NCBI GenBank assembly: GCA_964035545.1
Contig: OZ037772.1
Location: forward strand, 124,001 to 188,000
Direction of reading: 5' to 3'
Source: Bugula neritina
Taxonomy: Eukaryota > Bryozoa > Gymnolaemata > Cheilostomatida > Bugulidae
Length of the DNA stretch: 64,000 bases
How positions within the stretch are numbered: position 1 is the first letter of the stretch; every line of letters starts with the position of its first letter. Made by a program: the position numbers and the translations under genes. Below the pieces are notes generated by a model, which was not told the DNA's origin, ran no database searches, and saw nothing but the letters and a program-made list of their open reading frames with translations. Positions 13,196 to 25,699 of this stretch are shown here, one piece after another.

Positions 13196-13649
13196 TACCT
13201 TGCAATCATTCTGCAGCACTGAAGATTGAAACCTGCTATCTGTCGCTGTGTATTTTTTTCACCAGCTGTATATAAAATGACTGACTTATTCTTCCTACCG
13301 AATGCATCTTCTACCGCCACTGAGTTTATACATCTACAATCGACAAAAGGAATAGTCATGCCAACAACTCGCTCAGCTTAAAAAGGCCTGTGATTGTTCA
13401 GATTATCAAATGACTTGCAACATAGTAGAGGACTACTATTTGGTGATTGGCAACTAGCAACTGGTGACTAGTGAATACTGACTAGTGACTATTTGATAAG
13501 CTGCTGTGGTAAACAGCATGGTAAAAATGATCCATGAAAACCAGTCAGAGTAACTATCATACATAGTAATCCTGCCAGTTGAAGTAACAAGCACTGCTGG
13601 GATTCAATATGATTACTTAGCCTACACCCTGCCTTAGTGCAGACTAGCT

Positions 13650-13795
13650 GCGAGGAGAACCCCAGCATATAGCATAAGTGTGAGGGAAAGCCCAGGATAT
13701 AGCATAAGTGTGAGGGAAATCCCAGCATACAGCATAGGTGTGAGGGGAATTCCAGCATATATAATAGCTGTGAGGGAAACCCCAGCATATTATAG
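13650..13795. repeat. 30-bp minisatellite in collagen intron, copy A
   Basis: About five units built on CCCAGCATATAGCATARGTG plus TGAGGGAAA. Copy B has about seven units at 58600-58830. Confidence 0.85.
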
Positions 13796-14114
13796 AATAC
13801 CTAAAAAGAACAGAAATACACAAGCAAGGGTGAGTAACTCCTCATTTTTACCTACAGGACCTTGATCTCCTTGTTTACCCTGATATCCGATCTCAACAGG
13901 TCCAGGTACTCCGTCTCTACCTGTAAGCACTCATTGATAGCATCACAACAGGTGCAACTAGTTTTCAACTTGATTTCTATGTTACTATAATAAACAGTGT
14001 GACTGGTCACTATAGAATAGCTAGAAATCAGCTCGCTAAATAAATGTCATATTATAGGAGAGAATAGAGACGTCATGACGACATGATGCAAGGTAGTTAT
14101 AAGTTCGTAGTAAG

Positions 14115-14325
14115 TTTTGTCTGTCTACACCCCTATGTAGTTTAGTCTGTCTACACCCCTATGTAGTTTAGTCTGTCTACACCCCTGTGTAGTTTAGTCT
14201 GTTTACACCAAAATATAGTTTAGTCAGTCTACACCCCTGTGTAGTTTAGTCTGTTTACACGTCTGTGTTGCTTGGTTTGTCTACACCCCTGTCTAGTTTA
14301 GTTTGTCTACACCCCTGTGTAGACC
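14115..14325. repeat. 26-bp TAGTTTAGTCTG minisatellite, copy A
   Basis: About eight units of TAGTTTAGTCTG plus TCTACACCCCTGTG. The counterpart at 59140-59305 has about six units. Confidence 0.85.
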
Positions 14326-14689
14326 ATAATCAAATAATGCAAAGCTCTCTGAAAAAACAAAAATGCTCCGAGACAGAGTTTTCCCCTTTTCCACATAACA
14401 AACATAAAATAATGAAAACGAAAAAGATCCCAACATAACTTGACAGATTAAACTCAATTGAGCGTAAACATCACCTGGTTCTCCAAAAAGTCCGGTATCT
14501 CCTGACAAACAAGGTGGTCTCCTTTCTCCTGCATCTCCAGGATTGCCGGATATACCAGGCAGGCCATCAACATCGGGGGAACCCTTCCTCACCATCAGTT
14601 CTGTAAGATCCCGGGTGTCTTTTATGACCCATTATCCCTTTCTGTTCACTGCAAAACAAGATTAACACGTAATACAAGTAGGCATGGCC

Positions 14690-14935
14690 CTGCAGAACAG
14701 AACAGAGTAGCCAATCACATCACTACTCTGATACTGTCAAGCCAATCACATCGCTTCACTGGTATTGTGAAGCCAATATTCTCATTACAATACTCAGGCA
14801 ATAATAAACAGCAAAATATGAAAAAACAATTTATTTAAAACTTATTACCGAATTAAAGTTTACTTCTAGTAAAAACATGGTGGAGAATACATCTAGACCT
14901 TGAACAATAAAAGTATGAGCTCCATAATAAACCAG
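14690..14935. repeat. Local direct repeat inside collagen intron, unit 1
   Basis: About 245 bp sharing CAGAACAGAGTAGCCAATCA, GCAATAATAAAC and AAGTTTACTTCTAGTAAAAA with 15757-16010. This points to an older internal duplication of intron plus exon in the collagen gene, before the large block duplication. Confidence 0.7.
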
Positions 14936-14939
14936 GGTT

Positions 14940-15465
14940 GGGGTCAATTACATGTGAATGCAATTAATTACAATTACATGAGAATTTGTCAATTACAATT
15001 ATAATTACAGTTGAAATAAATGTAATTAATTACAGTACAAAATTACATTGTAAAGCAATTAATTACAATTACATGGCAATGCAAATAATTACAATTACAA
15101 TTACTTTTGTTCTCACAAAGGACAAATAGAAGTTATGCAATTTCACTTCTAGGGTCCAACTAGCAGGGGCAATTTTGACAGGGGTGAACCTCCTTTGTTC
15201 TCAACACTGATACTATACTACATTGACTTAACCTGAACTTGTTATTTAACAGTAGGCATGTTAAAAAAGAATGAATTTCTTAAGATTTAAAAGTTTGAAG
15301 TAATTGAGATGTAATTGTAAAAATAAATTACATTAGATATGTAACTAATTACAATTACAATTACATGTCTATACATCAATTACAAATTAAATTCAATTAC
15401 TTAAAAAAATGCAATTAAATACAACAAATTACAATTACAAATTACAATTACCCCAACCCTGTAAT
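14940..15465. repeat. AATTAC-rich degenerate repeat, copy A
   Basis: Runs of TTAATTACAATTACAT-like sequence at 14940-15110 and 15300-15465 flank about 190 bp of non-repetitive DNA. In copy B the left run is kept, and a run of this type forms one edge of a deletion of about 1.17 kb. Confidence 0.75.
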
Positions 15466-15756
15466 AAACTGTGAAACACCTAGACGTGGCTAACTGATAA
15501 CACAAGGCAAGGAACTCAAGCGATATTTCCAAATATTTCAGAGGAAACAACTCCCACACAAGCAGTGAGCCCCACAAAAATACTATTCACCAACCTCGGT
15601 TCTTGCAGGTCAAGATAACCAGGAGCACCGACTGGTCCGAGGAATCTCTTGAGCCCAGTCGACCGGCTCTCTCCCATTGGACATTGAGGTCCGGGTTTTC
15701 CAGCATCTCCTACAGAACAGGGCAATCCCGTTTCCCTCGTCTCCTCTGAAGTTCGG

Positions 15757-16010
15757 CAGAACAGAACAGAGTAGCCAATCACATCCCTGCTCTGATATTG
15801 TAAAACTAATCACATCGCTGCACTGATATTGCTAAGCCAATCACATTGCTGCTCTGATACTGTCAATATTCTTATTACAAGATTCAGGCAATAATAAACT
15901 GTACAATGCGAAACAATAATTTATTTTAAACTTATTACTGAAATAAAGTTTACTTCTAGTAAAAATATGGTGGATAATACATAGACAATGAACAATAAAA
16001 GTATGAGTTT
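15757..16010. repeat. Local direct repeat inside collagen intron, unit 2
   Basis: Second unit of the repeat at 14690-14935. The corresponding stretch has been deleted from copy B. Confidence 0.7.
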
Positions 16011-16317
16011 CAGAATAGTTTGTGAAATACCTGCTATGATAGAGACATGTAGGCAGTGTCTAACCTGGTTGGATGCACACTCAGAGTCACTTTTACACGT
16101 CAGTGTGCACACCTCGTTAACACAGATCTGATGAGGTAGACATTCTTGATGAGTCTTACACGTGAGTAGAGCGAGTCCATCTGATGGAACTATACTTTGT
16201 ACAGTAAACTGTAGAAAGATATCATATACCAGTATCAAAACACAGTCTAGGTCTCAGTTGGTAGCTTCACTATATATCTGATCGATATTTACCTATCTGT
16301 TTATCTGCCTGTCTGTC

Positions 16318-16420
16318 CAGTCAGTCAGTCAGTCAGTCAGTCAGTCAGTCAGTCAGCCAGCCAGTCAGTCAGTCAGTCAGTCAGTCAGTCAGTCAGCCAG
16401 TCGGTCAGTCAGTCAGTTCA
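16318..16420. repeat. (CAGT)n microsatellite
   Basis: About 24 CAGT units with a few CAGC changes, in a collagen intron of copy A. Missing from copy B through the deletion. Confidence 0.95.
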
Positions 16421-16674
16421 TCTGTCATTCTGCTAATATATGGTAATGGTATAACTTATACTAGGCAATACCTATACCTCTGATCCAAGTTGTCTCCACT
16501 CTCTTCCAACACTGCTGCAAGCTGACCACTCGTACCGTAGGAGACAAATGAGTCATTACTCAAGTCACTAGCAGGATATATAGACACCACTTTGGTTGTG
16601 GCTACAAGAGATGTAGAATAACTTGTCCAGCAACTAACAGTGCAAGTTATTATGACTAGCAAACTGCTACTGTA

Positions 16675-16985
16675 ACTATACTAACAGAGTAATTAAACTA
16701 ACAGAGTAACTATACTAACAGAGTAACTGTACTAACAGAGTAACTGTACTAACAGAGTAACTATACTAACAGAGTAACTGTACTAACAGAGTAACTATAC
16801 TAACAGAGTAACTATACTAACAGAGTAACTATACTAACAGAGTAACTATACTGACAGAGTAACTATACTAACAGAGTAACTGTACTAACAGAGTAACTAT
16901 ACTAACAGAGTAACTATACTAACAGAGTAACTATACTAACAGAGTAACTGTACTAACAGAGTAACTGTACTAACAGAGTAACTTA
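16675..16985. repeat. 17-bp ACTATACTAACAGAGTA array, copy A
   Basis: About 18 units. The array reaches the splice donor of collagen exon 16987-17133. It is unrelated in sequence to the other 17-bp satellite. Confidence 0.95.
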
Positions 16986-17984
16986 CCATCATTCTGTAGA
17001 TCCAGCGGATCATCAAAGAGTCTGTCCTGCTCAGCATCAGAAAGATCTGGATCGTTGAGAGGATAAAGCTGATAGCATATGTTGGATATGCATTCAGTAA
17101 ACTCAGATCCACATTGTTCATCTTCAGTACAGTCTATTAATAGAAACAAAACTCTATAAATAGCAAACTAGTCACTAAATAACCTCACATATCTCACATA
17201 CACAACATATCTCTACTTCTTTGCTATTTTTGATAATTGACTCACAGTATAAGTGATTTCAGTTAGTCATGACTCACAGTATAAGTTACAGCAGATACTT
17301 GGACTCGCAGTATAAATTATAGTAGGTAGTCATAACTCATAGTATGAAAGTCATCAATAACTCGCAGTGTAAGTCATAGCGACTACTCACCTGACAGCCC
17401 TCTTTACAGACACCATGGCGACATATCTGTCCATCACTAGGACAGGCTGTGTTGTCAGTACACGGATAGAAGCACCTGCAAAAAATGCTGATAATCACAC
17501 CAAGTGTGATGCATCGTTTCTACTGAAAAATCGCAAACCAAAATATGTAGAAAATAAACCAAATTCAGCTTTAAGGTTACACTCTGTTATGTAAATACAT
17601 AACAAAAATCATTCAAAAATCCTGGCCAGCACAGATATAAGTACAACAGAAAGCAACACTTTTAAACTCTAATAGAGTTTAGAACAAAGATTTCGCATTC
17701 AAACCTGAAGAACATTCTACTAGTTCTGAGTGATAAAGATCCTAGACAACAGTTCTGTCATCTGGTGAGGCCTGCTGATAACATCTTTTCTCCAAACAGA
17801 TCTGCAGCTTCCCACAGTCTCGGTCAAGGTCACATACCCCAACACAGGCACCACGCTCGCAGGTGAAGCCACACGCACAGTTCTCAGGGTCTGAAGAGTT
17901 CAACAAAAACTATAAACTATACGGATGATTAGTCAGCTTAGTTGCGTCAGAGTTGAGATGTGCTGGAGGGTAGTTGTTGAATAC

Positions 17985-20658
17985 TAGCAGTATAAACTAG
18001 TAAGATAACTTGGTAACATAAACTAGTAATATAACTTGGTAGTATAACTTGGTAATATAAACTAGTAATATAACTGGGTAACATAAACTAGTAATATAAC
18101 TTGGTAACATAAACTAGTAATACAACTTGGTAACATAAACTAGTAATATAACTTGGTAATATAAACTTGTAATATAACTTGGTAGTATAACTTGGTAATA
18201 TAAACTAGTAATATAACTTGGTAACATAAACTAGTAAAATAACTTGGTAGTATAACCTGGTAATATAAACTAGTAATATAACTGGGTAACATAAACTAGT
18301 AATATAACTTGGCAAAATAAACTAGTAATATAACTTGGTAACATAAACTAGTAATATAACTTGGTAATATAAACTAGTAATTTAATTTGGTAACATGAAC
18401 TAGTAATATAACTTGGTAATATAAACTAGTAATATAACACGGTAATATAAACTAGTAATATAACTTGGTAATATAAACTAGTAATATAGCTTGGTGATAT
18501 AAACTAGTAATATAACTGGGTAACAAAAACTAGTAATATAACTTGGCAAAATAAACTAGTAATATAACTTGGTAATATAAACTAGTAATATAACACGGTA
18601 ATATAAACTAGTAATATAACTTGGTAATATAAACTAGTAATATAGCTTGGTGATATAAACTGGTAACATAACTTGGTAATATAACTTGGTAATATAAACT
18701 AGTAATTTAATTTGGTAACATAAACTAGTGATATAACTTGGTAACATAAACTGGTAATATAACTTGGTAACATAAACTAGTAATATAACTTGGTAAAATA
18801 AACTTGTAATATAACTTGGTAATATAAACTAGTAATATAACTTGGTAATATAAACTAGTAATATAACTTGGTAGTATAACTTGGTAATATAAACTAGTAA
18901 TATAACTTGGTAACATAAACTAGTAATATAACTTGGTAATATAAACTAGTAATATAACTTGGTAATATAAACTAGTAATATAACTTGGTAATATAAACTA
19001 GTAATATAACTTGGTAATATAAACTGGTAGTATAACTTGGTAATATAAACTAGTAATACAACTTGGTAGCATAAACTAGTAATATAACTTGGTAACATAA
19101 ACTAGTAATATAACATGGCAAAATAAACTAGTAATATAACTTGGTAACATAAACTAGTAATATAACTTGGTAATATAAACTAGTAATATAACTTGGTAAT
19201 ATAAACTGGTAGTATAACTTGGTAATATAAACTAGTAATATAACTTGGCAAAATAAACTAGTAATATAACTTGGTAACATAAACTAGTAATATAACTTGG
19301 TAATATAAACTAGTAATATAACTTGGTAATATAAACTGGTAGTATAACTTGGTAATATAAACTAGTAACACAACTTGGTAGCATAAACTAGTAATATAAC
19401 TTGGTAACATAAACTAGTAATATAACATGGCAAAATAAACTAGTAATATAACTTGGTAACATAAACTAGTAATATAACTTGGTAATATAAACTAGTAATA
19501 TAACTTGGTAATATAAACTGGTAGTATAACTTGGTAATATAAACTAGTAATACAACTTGGTAGCATAAACTAGTAATACAACTTGGTAGCATAAACTAGT
19601 AATATAACTTGGTAACATAAACTAGTAATATAACATGGCAAAATAAACTAGTAATATAACTTGGTAACATAAACTAGTAATATAACTTGGTAATATAAAC
19701 TAGTAATATAACTTGGTAATATAAACTGGTAGTATAACTTGGTAATATAAACTAGTAATATAACTTGGCAAAATAAACTAGTAATATAACTTGGTAACAT
19801 AAACTAGTAATATAACTTGGTAATATAAACTAGTAATATAACTTGGTAATATAAACTGGTAGTATAACTTGGTAATATAAACTAGTAACACAACTTGGTA
19901 GCATAAACTAGTAATATAACTTGGTAACATAAACTAGTAATATAACATGGCAAAATAAACTAGTAATATAACTTGGTAACATAAACTAGTAATATAACTT
20001 GGTAATATAAACTAGTAATATAACTTGGTAATATAAACTGGTAGTATAACTTGGTAATATAAACTAGTAATACAACTTGGTAGCATAAACTAGTAATATA
20101 ACTTGGTAATATAAACTAGTAAGATAACTTGGTAATATAAACTGACAATATAACTTGGTAATATAAACTAGTAAGATAACTTGGTAACATAAACTGGTAA
20201 TATAACTTGGTAATATAAACTGACAATATAACTTGGTAATATAAACTAGTAAGATAACTTGGTAACATAAACTGGTAATATAACTTGGTAATATAAACTG
20301 GTAATATAACTTGGTAATATAAACTAGTAATTTAACTTGGTAACATTAACTAGTAATATAACTTGGTAACATAAACTATTAATATAAGTTCGTAAAATAA
20401 ACTGTTAATATAACTTGGTAACATAAACTAGTAATATAGCTTGGTGATATAAACTGGTAATATAACTTGGTAATATAAACTAGTAATTTAATTTGGTAAC
20501 ATAAACTAGTGATATAACTTGGTAACATAAACTGGTAATATAACTTGGTAACATTAACTAGTAATATAACTTGGTAACATTAACTAGTAATATAATTCGG
20601 TAATATAAACTAGTAATATAACTTGGTAATATAAACTAGTAATATAACTTGGTAATAT
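17985..20658. repeat. 26-bp satellite with higher-order structure, copy A
   Basis: About 100 units made of two 13-bp halves, ACTAGTAATATAA and CTTGGTAATATAA. Between about 19020 and 20060 the marker CTGGTAGTATAAC recurs at spacings near 182, 130, 182, 208, 130 and 182 bp, all multiples of 26, so whole multi-unit blocks have been copied. Copy B keeps only 61763-61925. Confidence 0.95.
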
Positions 20659-20659
20659 A

Positions 20660-20795
20660 AACTAGTAATTTAATTAAATTAATAAGTAAATTAATAAATA
20701 AATAGTGTTACTAGACAAAGACAGACAAGATTTAGTCGAATAAATAAATTAATAAGTAAATAAATAAATAAATAGTGTTACTAGACTAAGACAGA
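20660..20795. repeat. AT-rich tandem duplication beside the satellite
   Basis: Two units of about 65 bp containing AATAAATAGTGTTACTAGAC and AGACAGAC, then unique sequence. Confidence 0.7.
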
Positions 20796-20997
20796 CAGAG
20801 TTAGACAATGAATTAGTAAACTGTCAAGTTGGTTAATATGATTACAATAATATAACCTACCCAGTGAGCCCACTCCCTCAACACCTCCAACTACCCACAG
20901 TCAGAAACAACCGCAGGGATCAAAAATTCACAGACGGAAAAAGATCTCTGTAACCCAGTACAATCTCTAGACCACAAAAATCTCAAACCAGCAGGCT

Positions 20998-21150
20998 GTG
21001 AATTCTGTGATTATGCTCTTCTTTGGCTCCACTCTTTTAGCACTACCGACGGTAGCACAAGTCAAAGGAGGTGTAACGGTATGGAACTTCTCTATTATTC
21101 AATATTTTATTCTAGTTACAGTTAGTCGTAGTCATACTGGTCAAGTTTCA
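20998..21150 (+). other. Possible signal-peptide-like reading frame
   Basis: An open frame reads MLFFGSTLLALPTVAQ near its start, which has the hydrophobic core and small residues of a secretion signal, followed by GG next to a GT. There is no supporting downstream exon, so this may be chance. Confidence 0.15.
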
Positions 21151-21239
21151 CAACTTGAAGATAGACCAAAAAAATTGAAAGCATATATGTCTATTAGTGT
21201 GCAACTTGAAATGTAACTTAGAAAAGAGAGAAACAGTTA

Positions 21240-23140
21240 ATTTTAACGCATGGTCTTCAATTAGCAATGCAAAATAAAATCAAATACTAATACAGTTATA
21301 GTTATACTCATACCGTAATAGTTATAGTAATAACCATCTTCATAATGATCATCATCATGTAGCCTACTACTACTAGCACTACTGCTACTACTAGTGGTAG
21401 TATTACTATTAGTATTAGTATTACTCTAATACTATTACTATTACTAGTTATTAGTATTAGTAGTTAGTAATGTGATTATTAGTACTAGTAGTAGTACTAC
21501 TAGTAGTAGTACTAGAACTAGCTTAAATTATCTAGCAATAATCTGGCAAAGACTATCACTATGACTATGAGTATCAGACTCAGTATGAGATTGAGTATCA
21601 GTATGGGATTGAGTATCACTATCAGTATGAGTATGTACTATAACTATGTTATCTGACTAAGACTAAGAGTAAGAGTAAGACGAAGTGCAAGTGTTACAAT
21701 AAATAAATAATACTTATTCAGATTGAGATTATTCTACATAGTCAAAATTGAGTTTCCTACATTATTTATTTCATAATATTGATTGAATTAAGAACATTTA
21801 TAATTGTATCGCGATAGCCCTGATGGCTGATACAGACATAAAATGGAAGCAAATATTACTTCTCAGCAGTTTGAAAGAAATCAACTAAAATTCGCCTGAA
21901 ATCAATACGGCGACGCTTATCGTACTTCCAGCTTTGCGATCAAGTTAAAAGTTGTAGTTTGCGGGTTTACATGAGTACTCTTAGCGAGTCAATATCGATC
22001 ATTAATTTCTATCTAGCCTTGCTTCTCAAAAACGGATTTTAAAGTCATGAAAACCATACAATTGGATATTGCTTAAGTACAATGAGAGGCGTAAGCGCAC
22101 CGTCTAGATAATCTTGTCGCATTGTAAAATAAATTATGCTATATACTTGCTGTACCCACTAGGATTAGTGATGACTGAGCATGAGTTGCTTTATACTTGT
22201 GACTTATAAGTTGTAGTTTTTAACTCAATTTGACGAAACTTATTATCCTTATTTTGCTTGAAAAGAATGCTACGCTTTAAAGATTTAATTCTCTTGCATA
22301 AGCAAGTTGTAAGTAATAGTAATACTAATACTAATACTAATAGTAATACTCTAATTGAGTAAGTTGTAGTGTTAATATAATTTTTTATTCATTATTAATA
22401 TGAATAAGAATCAATCAGTTATAATTATTGAATAAGTATAACATGATATTGATATTCATATTGATTATGATCAAGATTATCATTATGATTATGATTATCA
22501 CTGATAAGCGATAAATGATAATAATAATCATTATGATTATGGGTTCATCACTTTTCATTTTTTTAAGTGATTATCATTATCGTTATGAATATGATTTATG
22601 AATTTCATTAATCATAATGAAAGGTGATGAACCTAAATAAAATGATATAAATAAATTTAAAAATTATTATAAAATAAAAATATAAATATTTATAATGCGT
22701 ATTTCATTTTGATTTTGTAGTAATTATATTTATTATTTTTTAATTTATGTTAACTCACCTTCAATTAGTTATACTCAAGTTATAGTTTTTTATATTCCTA
22801 GTGATAGTCTCAGCCCTCACGGCTTACAGTTACTGATTGGGATAGACTTTCTACAGCTACTATGTCTACTGGTACTTGGGTACTCCTAGTCATATTGATA
22901 GTCCTCTTACCTCTTACGCGCATTAGAGCATGTAGCAAGAGGCACACCTCTACAGTTGCTGATTACAGGCTAGCAAGTATTTTCAGTATGTTGCACATAT
23001 ACAACTCTGGTGTATTGATCAATTATTTAGCATAGACTTAAGCTCTCGGGCTGTTTTTGGAAAGAAGCTGCTGTAGTAGGCTGCTGATTTTGCAAAAATG
23101 GTTGGGGAATCGTCCCTGCTTGATGCCTTAGTAAACCTAG
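21240..23140. other. AT-rich region without recognisable genes
   Basis: Contains runs of short purine/pyrimidine triplets (ACTAGTAGTAGTACTACTAG-like palindromes at about 21360-21530), TGAGTATCAGTATGA repeats (21560-21650) and long AT stretches. No exon or transposon is seen. Confidence 0.6.
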
Positions 23141-23144
23141 TATT

Positions 23145-23426
23145 TTAGGTTTTACTGTTCATCAGTTCATAGGAGTTGGTTAGAGATGCCTGATTTCCCT
23201 CATTAGATAGAAGTCGCAACAGTAACTTGTGCCTCAGCTTGAAGCGTCTGTCAGGGAGAGATTCTAGGTTTAGTTTGTCACGTGCCACAGTGATACTGTC
23301 TCTGCCTTTCAATTTAGCAATGAATCTGATTGCATTATTTTGCACCTGTTCTATATCTTTGATGAGGTATTGCAAACGGGGATCTCAAATTGCTGCTGCA
23401 CCTTCTAGTTGTGGCCTACTCATACT
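23145..23426 (-). pseudogene. LINE reverse-transcriptase C-terminal remnant
   Basis: The minus strand reads SRPQLEGAAAI-stop-DPRLQYLIKD then IEQVQNNAIRFIAKLKGRDS and LNLESLPDRR. This is the conserved tail after the reverse transcriptase of many non-LTR elements (pattern RPxLEYA..WDP...IE.VQ..A.RFI). The expected W is a TGA stop, and nothing of the catalytic domain remains upstream. It is a truncated dead copy. Confidence 0.65.
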
Positions 23427-23429
23427 CAT

Positions 23430-24398
23430 GTCGATAATTCATTTAGTTTACCTTACTATTTTAGTTTCAATAAATACAATTATATTAATTATATTTATAA
23501 TAATATTAACTATAATAATTATTTAATTCTATACCATGATTTGATAATTATTATTGTAATCTAAAAATCAAATATGCCTATTAATATTAATTTCATAGTT
23601 ATGATAATAAAAGTGTGAAATTAAATCATTTTTAATGTTCATTCAATGATTTAAGTTCTTATCATTAAAAACAAATGGTTAATTATCGTAATTGATAAGT
23701 TAAAGTTGAGATAATCATAATGGTAGACATAATGATAATCGTGAATAGTATAATCATCACCTAAAGTAAAAGGTAAACCGTTATCATGTTCATAATGACT
23801 ACATAAAGTTGAATGTTGTTATGATAGTAAGTTATACTTGTATAATTAAATAAAAGTAATATTATTTGATTTTACATTTCAAGCTGCAATTACAAAGTTT
23901 GACCTTTGATGGTGAAAAGCAATCATCACCATCATCATGCTGATCACTTGCAATCTATTCATATTACTAATTAATCATTAAGCATAATTGTCAGTCATCA
24001 GACTGAGTCATTTATGGTTGACCTTGTGATTAACATTGGCATTTCGATTTTAGCAGAATCTTTCAAATGACAATGATTATTATCATGTGATAGTCACAAA
24101 GTTGAAATCCAGTATCGTTTGTCTGAAAATTTCGTGATTTTTCATTAGAATCAGAGATGAGATGTCTGTTCGTGAAAAGTCACAGTCTTTCATTATTGAA
24201 CTGTGTGGTTTATAGAAGTTTTATCACTGAACTCCCACGCATAACTAAGGCAATACTGAGCCATTAGTTTATATTATTAGTATTAAGATATCTGTCTATA
24301 ACTACACTGGGTCAGTAGTTTGTATGTTTAGTATTGAGATATCTATTAGTTCCATGCCGGCTGATTGTGTTTTAAGGAAAGTCTCACAATAAACGAAC
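23430..24398. other. AT-rich region upstream of the VARS pseudogene
   Basis: No exon, repeat array or transposon end is seen. Any promoter of the former valyl-tRNA synthetase gene would have been here. No TATA or initiator is clear enough to call. Confidence 0.4.
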
Positions 24399-25069
24399 AT
24401 GTCGGAAGTGAACCCTGGTGATGCGCCAACTGGCGAGGTCAAGGTGAAATCTGAGAAAGAGTTATAGAAAGAAGCTGCTAAAGCTGCTAAACTAGCCAAG
24501 TTTCAAGCTAAGCAGGCTAAACAGAAGGCAGAGTCTGCCACGACTACTGAGGTGTCTGTTTAGTTAGTTACAAGTTCTATATATACTAAGGTAGGTGCAG
24601 TAATGGAGAAATTGAGAAAGCCTGTGTTCTAGATTAGAAATGTAGCATAAGAAGTTGTGTTTTTGTAAGAATTTCAACCCAAACCCCAAACCAAAATTTG
24701 ATAATAAGATTAAAGAACCTAGGCTATCTCGATTTCTACACTACTGCTCCTAAATGTATATATTTGTGTTACTTTCTATTCATATTTATGGTTGTACTTC
24801 TACATGAAGGTGTTACTTGAATTACATATTCGTATTGCGACTGTATGGCTGTACTTTTACCTGGAAGTTGTCTGTATCTGCAGCTAACAATTTCCTTTTT
24901 ATTTTCTTCAAATTTGATTTTTTTTTTCTAGAAAAAAGTGAAAGAGAAAAAGGAGAAGGCTGTAGTAACGTATGTCGATGACACACCAGTTGGCCATAAG
25001 AAAGGTTCAGTTCAATTATTCTCTACATTTTATACTCAATTGAGCTCTTCATTCTTTTACTTACAAGTT

Positions 25070-25465
25070 TCAGCTGAAGCACTGATTTATCAGTGTACAC
25101 TGCTCGGTAGTGAACACACAGTTATGTGTGTAAGCAGTTTTACTAAAAATTGTTGAAATCATATTAATAAGGAAGCTCACTCTGTAATACTCAAATATAA
25201 CTCGCTTAATCACTATTTGATGCCCTTTGAAAACGTAATAAATTAAGTTGACAGCATAAAAGTGATAATTGAAAAAGACAGCCGATGTAATTATAAACAT
25301 GAATACCCCATATCTAAAGGAGTTATCATTCCCTTTGATTGTTACTCTAAAATTATTTGATTAAGCATGTACAAAGCAAAAATTTTGATGATTGGCTTTT
25401 AGAATGAAATGCGAGTCGGCAAAATTGAATTTCTGACTGAAAATCGTGAAGGTATAAACACTGCT
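25070..25465. mobile_element. MITE related to the TTAA element, in a VARS intron
   Basis: Shares TTGAAATCATATT, CTATTTGATGCCCTTTG, AGCATAAAAGTGATAATTGA and the right end GAAGGTATAAAC with the element at 46951-47399. The left terminus is diverged. Confidence 0.55.
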
Positions 25466-25699
25466 TTAGACTGAAGTAATAAGACATGGTATTCCAATAT
25501 CCTACATTTAGGGCTGCCCTACTCATACATTGGATAGCCTCAGATTCAAATACTCCTAACAGTCTGCTGTGTATAAGTTATATAAGTTGTAGTAGTGGTG
25601 TCAGGCCACAGTCTTATTTATTCGTCCTGGTTGGTGGTTAGACTATGGGCTATGAATAGATTATTGTATTTATACATGTGTTTATCATATTTGAACTGT

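Larger units (their letters stand above)
12623..17890 (-). pseudogene. Fibrillar collagen pseudogene, copy A
   Basis: Minus-strand exons, 5' to 3': 17705-17890, 17391-17475, 16987-17133, 16478-16601, 16065-16208, about 15595-15740, 14475-14648, 13852-13920, 13199-13333 and 12623-12771. The first five carry WAP-like or other cysteine modules (for example CDLDRDCGKLQICLEKRC). The next three are Gly-X-Y collagen. The last two match the fibrillar collagen C-propeptide (INSVAVED; THLPIIDIAPGD...GEVCFS-stop). Lesions: TAG in the first exon (17742-17744); five ex-glycine codons (C, C, R, R, D) in the 15.6-kb exon; a frameshift in 14475-14648 shared with copy B; a 1-bp loss in 13199-13333; 2 extra bases in the last exon. 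Six collagen exons present in copy B are deleted here. The middle of the C-propeptide is absent in both copies. In life it would have been an extracellular matrix fibril protein. Confidence 0.8.
1..20660. repeat. Segmental duplication, copy A
   Basis: This stretch is a direct, nearly collinear copy of about 43.19-61.93 kb. It begins inside RING/B-box exon 5 and runs through the RING exon, a 17-bp satellite, a Penelope remnant, the collagen pseudogene and the 26-bp satellite. Matching landmarks are 561/43754 (exon 4), 4379/49310 (RING exon), 13199/56403 and 17705/61605 (collagen exons). Exon lengths in the RING gene are identical between copies. About 5.35-10.5 kb does not match copy B, and about 1.8 kb present in B is missing at 13.44-13.51 kb. 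The right end lies inside the satellite, so the breakpoint is blurred. The left end is beyond the window. Confidence 0.9.

Noticed and set aside
17985-20658. Possible CRISPR-like array
   Set aside because: Units are contiguous 26-bp repeats without unique spacers, in an animal genome.
20870-21000. Possible upstream collagen exon on the minus strand
   Set aside because: Contains a few cysteine codons and a GT-like donor, but the best frame has stops and no recognisable module.
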